A stretch of DNA of 7,780 bases. Source: Fumia sp045121595. Its GTDB lineage: Bacteria; Bacillota; Clostridia; Oscillospirales; Ruminococcaceae. Positions within the stretch are counted from its first letter, which is position 1. Each line of letters begins with the position of its first letter. The notes under the pieces were generated by a model, which saw nothing but the letters and a program-made list of their open reading frames with translations, searched no databases and had not been told where the DNA came from. Positions 6,455 through 7,780 of the stretch are shown one piece after another. The stretch lies in the NCBI GenBank assembly GCA_045121595.1, contig JBGVGI010000085.1, positions 1 through 7,780 on the forward strand, read 5' to 3'. Both the position numbers and the translations under genes were made by a program.

Positions 6455-6465
6455 TTTGTTGGTCC

Positions 6466-6597
6466 TATATTGACACACTTGTGTCGGGAAGCCCTATCAT
6501 TCAAAACGGAAAGCTTGTGGGTGCTGTTACCCACGTTTTTGTCAACGATCCCACGAGAGGGTACGGGATATTCGCAGAAAATATGTTAGGCGGATAA
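6466..6597 (+). pseudogene. SpoIVB peptidase (S55) C-terminal tail fragment, copy 2
   Basis: The frame ending in TAA (6595-6597) encodes IDTLVSGSPIIQNGK, LVGAVTHVFVNDPTRGYGIF and AENMLGG, the end of SpoIVB with the catalytic-serine SGSP motif. The rest of the protease is missing and no ATG precedes it; the unit sits 13 nt after the stop of the quinone oxidoreductase gene. Against copy 1, ten codons differ synonymously and only one conservatively (Ile/Val) before the last three residues, so both copies look as if they descend from sequences under protein-level selection. It is the last part of the operon transcript before the terminator. Confidence 0.75.
6468..6597 (+). repeat. Direct repeat copy 2 (SpoIVB-tail repeat)
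   Basis: This is the partner of 2223-2352, in the same orientation and about 88% identical. The palindrome GACACACTTGTGTC recurs at 6472-6485. The match begins at TATTGACAC and ends at the stop codon; the following terminators differ. The start-to-start distance between copies is 4245 bp. Confidence 0.85.
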
Positions 6598-6636
6598 AAA
6601 TGAAAGCAGTTGCGAAAAAGCAACTGCTTTCATTTT
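6597..6636. terminator. Strong two-way intrinsic terminator ending the operon
   Basis: A perfect 17-bp stem: AAAATGAAAGCAGTTGC (6597-6613) pairs with 6620-6636 around a GAAAAA loop. A-tract and T-tract on the two sides allow termination in both directions: of the operon on the plus strand and of the membrane protein gene (stop at 6639-6641) on the minus strand. The SpoIVB-tail stop codon overlaps the first stem base. Confidence 0.9.
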
Positions 6637-6638
6637 AT

Positions 6639-7358
6639 TTAACTGTCAGAGTGAACTACATTGTTGTACATAGCAGATATCCTCTCGTAGGGGAATCTGT
6701 TGTCATCATGCCAACGGTAGAAAACAAGACGTTTGCCTTTCTTTTTTGCCACATAATACTTACTGATGAAATAATAAGTATCGATTTCCTTTCCGTTTTG
6801 CTTTAAAAGTGTAAGGCGGTAGGTGTTTTTTATACCTTTGAAATCGGTTAATTCCTCAAAGGTTCCGCGCATCTCAACCTTGTCAAGTTTTTCTAAAAGC
6901 TCTTGCATTTCCGTAGTATTTGGGAAAACTGCCTGCACCGAATCACTCATCTGCTGAATCTGTATGGTATCAGTTTTTTTAGGGACGGGGAATTGTCTTG
7001 GCGCATACATCCAGATGGAAAGCCCTGCCATTGTAACTACCATAAATCCTAAAGTTATACCGATTACAATGTGTTTATAGTGTTCCTGAAGCCAGATTTT
7101 GCAGATTATTGCCGTGGCGATAAAACAAATCGGCACGTATATAAGTAAGTGCTTTGTATACATCGCAACAAAATCATCAAGCCACATACAAATAAATACG
7201 AATATGGCAACAGGAATTGCAATCAAAGTAAGTTTTGGACCTAATCTGAAGTTAAGATAGAATATGAACGCAATTCCACCGATTCCGAACATCGCTGCTC
7301 CAACAGGGCCACCTATTGCCAATGCTGCCAGCACAAAACCAATAGCTAAAAATGTCAT
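6639..7358 (-). CDS. Multi-pass membrane protein of unknown function
   Basis: A 239-residue protein with about four predicted membrane segments in its first half (roughly residues 3-36, possibly as a hairpin or one long segment, then 42-60, 70-88 and 96-117). A polar C-terminal domain covers 120-239, rich in charged and aromatic residues (GTFEELTDFKGIKNTYRLTL, DTYYFISKYYVAKKKGKRLV, FYRWHDDNRFPY). The soluble domain looks like a compact alpha/beta unit with no catalytic motif visible. I do not recognise the family. The start is ATG 7358, with a weak GGTGGGA ribosome binding site 5-10 nt upstream and a consensus promoter behind it. It is a monocistronic minus-strand gene converging on the oxidoreductase operon across a shared terminator, and nothing suggests a functional tie to that operon. 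Confidence 0.75.
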   Translation of the reverse strand: MTFLAIGFVLAALAIGGPVGAAMFGIGGIAFIFYLNFRLGPKLTLIAIPVAIFVFICMWLDDFVAMYTKHLLIYVPICFIATAIICKIWLQEHYKHIVIGITLGFMVVTMAGLSIWMYAPRQFPVPKKTDTIQIQQMSDSVQAVFPNTTEMQELLEKLDKVEMRGTFEELTDFKGIKNTYRLTLLKQNGKEIDTYYFISKYYVAKKKGKRLVFYRWHDDNRFPYERISAMYNNVVHSDS

Positions 7359-7420
7359 TTTTATCCCACCCGATAAAGAAATATTTTAAATATTTTATCA
7401 TATTTTCTGTTTGTTTGCAA
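7359..7420 (-). promoter_or_regulatory. Promoter of the membrane protein gene
   Basis: On the minus strand TTGCAA (7415-7420) and TAAAAT (7392-7397) are separated by 17 bases, the same hexamers and spacing as the AraC-gene promoter. The leader to the ATG at 7358 is about 25-30 nt. Confidence 0.65.
7375..7404. repeat. Short AT-rich direct repeat, copy A
   Basis: A 30-base AT-rich stretch containing TTTAAATATTTTATC, repeated with about three differences and one indel at 7461-7491. Copy A contains the -10 box of the membrane protein promoter. Confidence 0.6.
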
Positions 7421-7423
7421 TAT

Positions 7424-7489
7424 TTACAAGTGAATATGCTTTTTGTATTCTTCTGGTGTTAAAGGAAATACTTTAAATATTTTATCGTA
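7424..7489 (-). pseudogene. Possible remnant of an AraC-family C-terminus
   Basis: A 21-codon minus-strand frame ending in TAA (7424-7426) reads YDKIFKVFPLTPEEYKKHIHL. This resembles the last segment of AraC-type HTH domains (K-F-K...TP-EY-K); the regulator in this window ends KMFKLYTGKSPSEYAK. An in-frame stop lies directly upstream and no start is present. The match is short and low-complexity, so this is tentative. Confidence 0.3.
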
Positions 7490-7491
7490 TT
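7461..7491. repeat. Short AT-rich direct repeat, copy B
   Basis: This is the partner of 7375-7404, lying 86 bp away in the same orientation. It keeps the TAAAAT sequence on the minus strand but has no suitable -35 box 17 bases upstream, so it looks like a duplicated promoter fragment or duplicated gene remnant rather than a second promoter. Confidence 0.55.
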
Positions 7492-7523
7492 AATTGTTTA
7501 CTCGCGGTAACGACTTTTGGATC

Positions 7524-7580
7524 TTGCGTTTTAACGGTAGTTATGATATGATTTAATCGTACTAACTACAAGTCGGGAGG
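7524..7580 (+). promoter_or_regulatory. Promoter and ribosome-binding-like site ahead of the truncated gene copy
   Basis: TTGCGT (7524-7529) and TATGAT (7547-7552) are spaced by 17 bases on the plus strand. GTAGTTA (7537-7543) and TAACTAC (7563-7569) form a perfect 7-bp inverted repeat around the -10 box, a possible operator. GGGAGG at 7575-7580 resembles a ribosome binding site, but no ATG, GTG or TTG follows at normal spacing; an in-frame ATT lies 7 nt downstream. Confidence 0.4.
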
Positions 7581-7780
7581 AAGAAATATTCTTTCCTTCT
7601 ACCGCTTGAGAGAGGCACTCGGCACAGAAAGTGCAGATACTCTCACAACACTTGCCGAAATGGAAACTATTATTTACAGGGAAATAGAAAATTCCGAAAA
7701 AATGATACGCCTGTGTGAGCTTGATCCGAGAATAGGATATCACTCCGAAGCAGAGGGATTTAAGTTCTTCCCCGAAAAGC
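7570..7780 (+). pseudogene. Second, 5'-truncated copy of the glycoside hydrolase 3' region, cut by window edge
   Basis: The plus-strand frame encodes the same protein segment as codons about 622-690 of the gene at the left end, ending at the same base of the same codon. Two changes separate the copies: an extra GGA codon (KSGGRN instead of KSGRN) and ACT (Thr) for GCT (Ala) in the ADxLTT segment. Upstream the sequence diverges completely and an in-frame TGA lies at 7549-7551, so the barrel and N-terminal domains are missing. Without a clear start codon it is probably non-functional, or it is an assembly join between variants. Confidence 0.65.
7570..7780. repeat. Right copy of the terminal inverted repeat
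   Basis: This is the reverse complement of 1-208, with perfect identity over 7640-7780 and a mismatch at 7639, the base immediately inside the 141-base match. See the left copy for the assembly interpretation. Confidence 0.9.

Noticed and set aside
1..7780. Transposon or invertible segment with terminal inverted repeats
   Set aside because: No transposase or recombinase is present, the repeats lie inside a coding gene, and the perfect match is exactly 141 bases, which points to an assembly k-mer overlap.

Overview
This looks like a metagenome-assembled contig from an anaerobic, spore-forming Firmicute (Clostridia, perhaps Oscillospirales or Lachnospirales). The taxonomic hints are two fragments encoding the C-terminal tail of the sporulation protease SpoIVB, strong purine-rich ribosome binding sites, consensus sigma-A promoters with 17-bp spacers, and mostly AT-rich DNA. 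No rRNA, tRNA, CRISPR array, transposase or complete mobile element was seen.

Layout. (1) Positions 2071 to 1, minus strand: 690 codons of a large glycoside-hydrolase-like protein, cut by the left edge and visibly richer in G+C than most of the rest. (2) 2072-2222: its promoter, with a 10-bp-arm inverted repeat over the -35 box. (3) 2223-2384: a startless SpoIVB tail followed by a two-way terminator. (4) 3148 to 2366, minus: an AraC-family regulator. (5) 3149-3314: a divergent promoter region with two 18-bp tandem operator-like units. (6) 3315-6454, plus: a tightly packed operon of a zinc-less MDR dehydrogenase, a Gfo/Idh/MocA oxidoreductase, a 56-codon chimeric mini-ORF and a PIG3-like quinone oxidoreductase. 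(7) 6468-6636: a second SpoIVB tail plus its own terminator. (8) 7358 to 6639, minus: a four-TM membrane protein of unknown function. (9) 7359-7780: promoters, short repeats, a possible AraC-tail remnant, and a second inverted copy of the 3' part of the glycoside hydrolase gene.

How the genes work together (inference): the AraC-type protein probably senses a sugar-like ligand and activates the divergent oxidoreductase operon, which would oxidise or epimerise a sugar, polyol or related compound. The mini-ORF looks like the scar of a deletion that fused the start of an amidohydrolase gene to the end of a short-chain dehydrogenase gene, so the ancestral operon was probably longer. The regulator and operon together are bracketed by the two directly repeated SpoIVB tails.

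Caveat: the first and last 141 bases are perfect reverse complements and the match breaks at base 142. That is what a de Bruijn assembler with k=141 leaves when both contig ends enter the same branch node. The right-hand gene fragment and long-range arrangement should therefore be read with caution.
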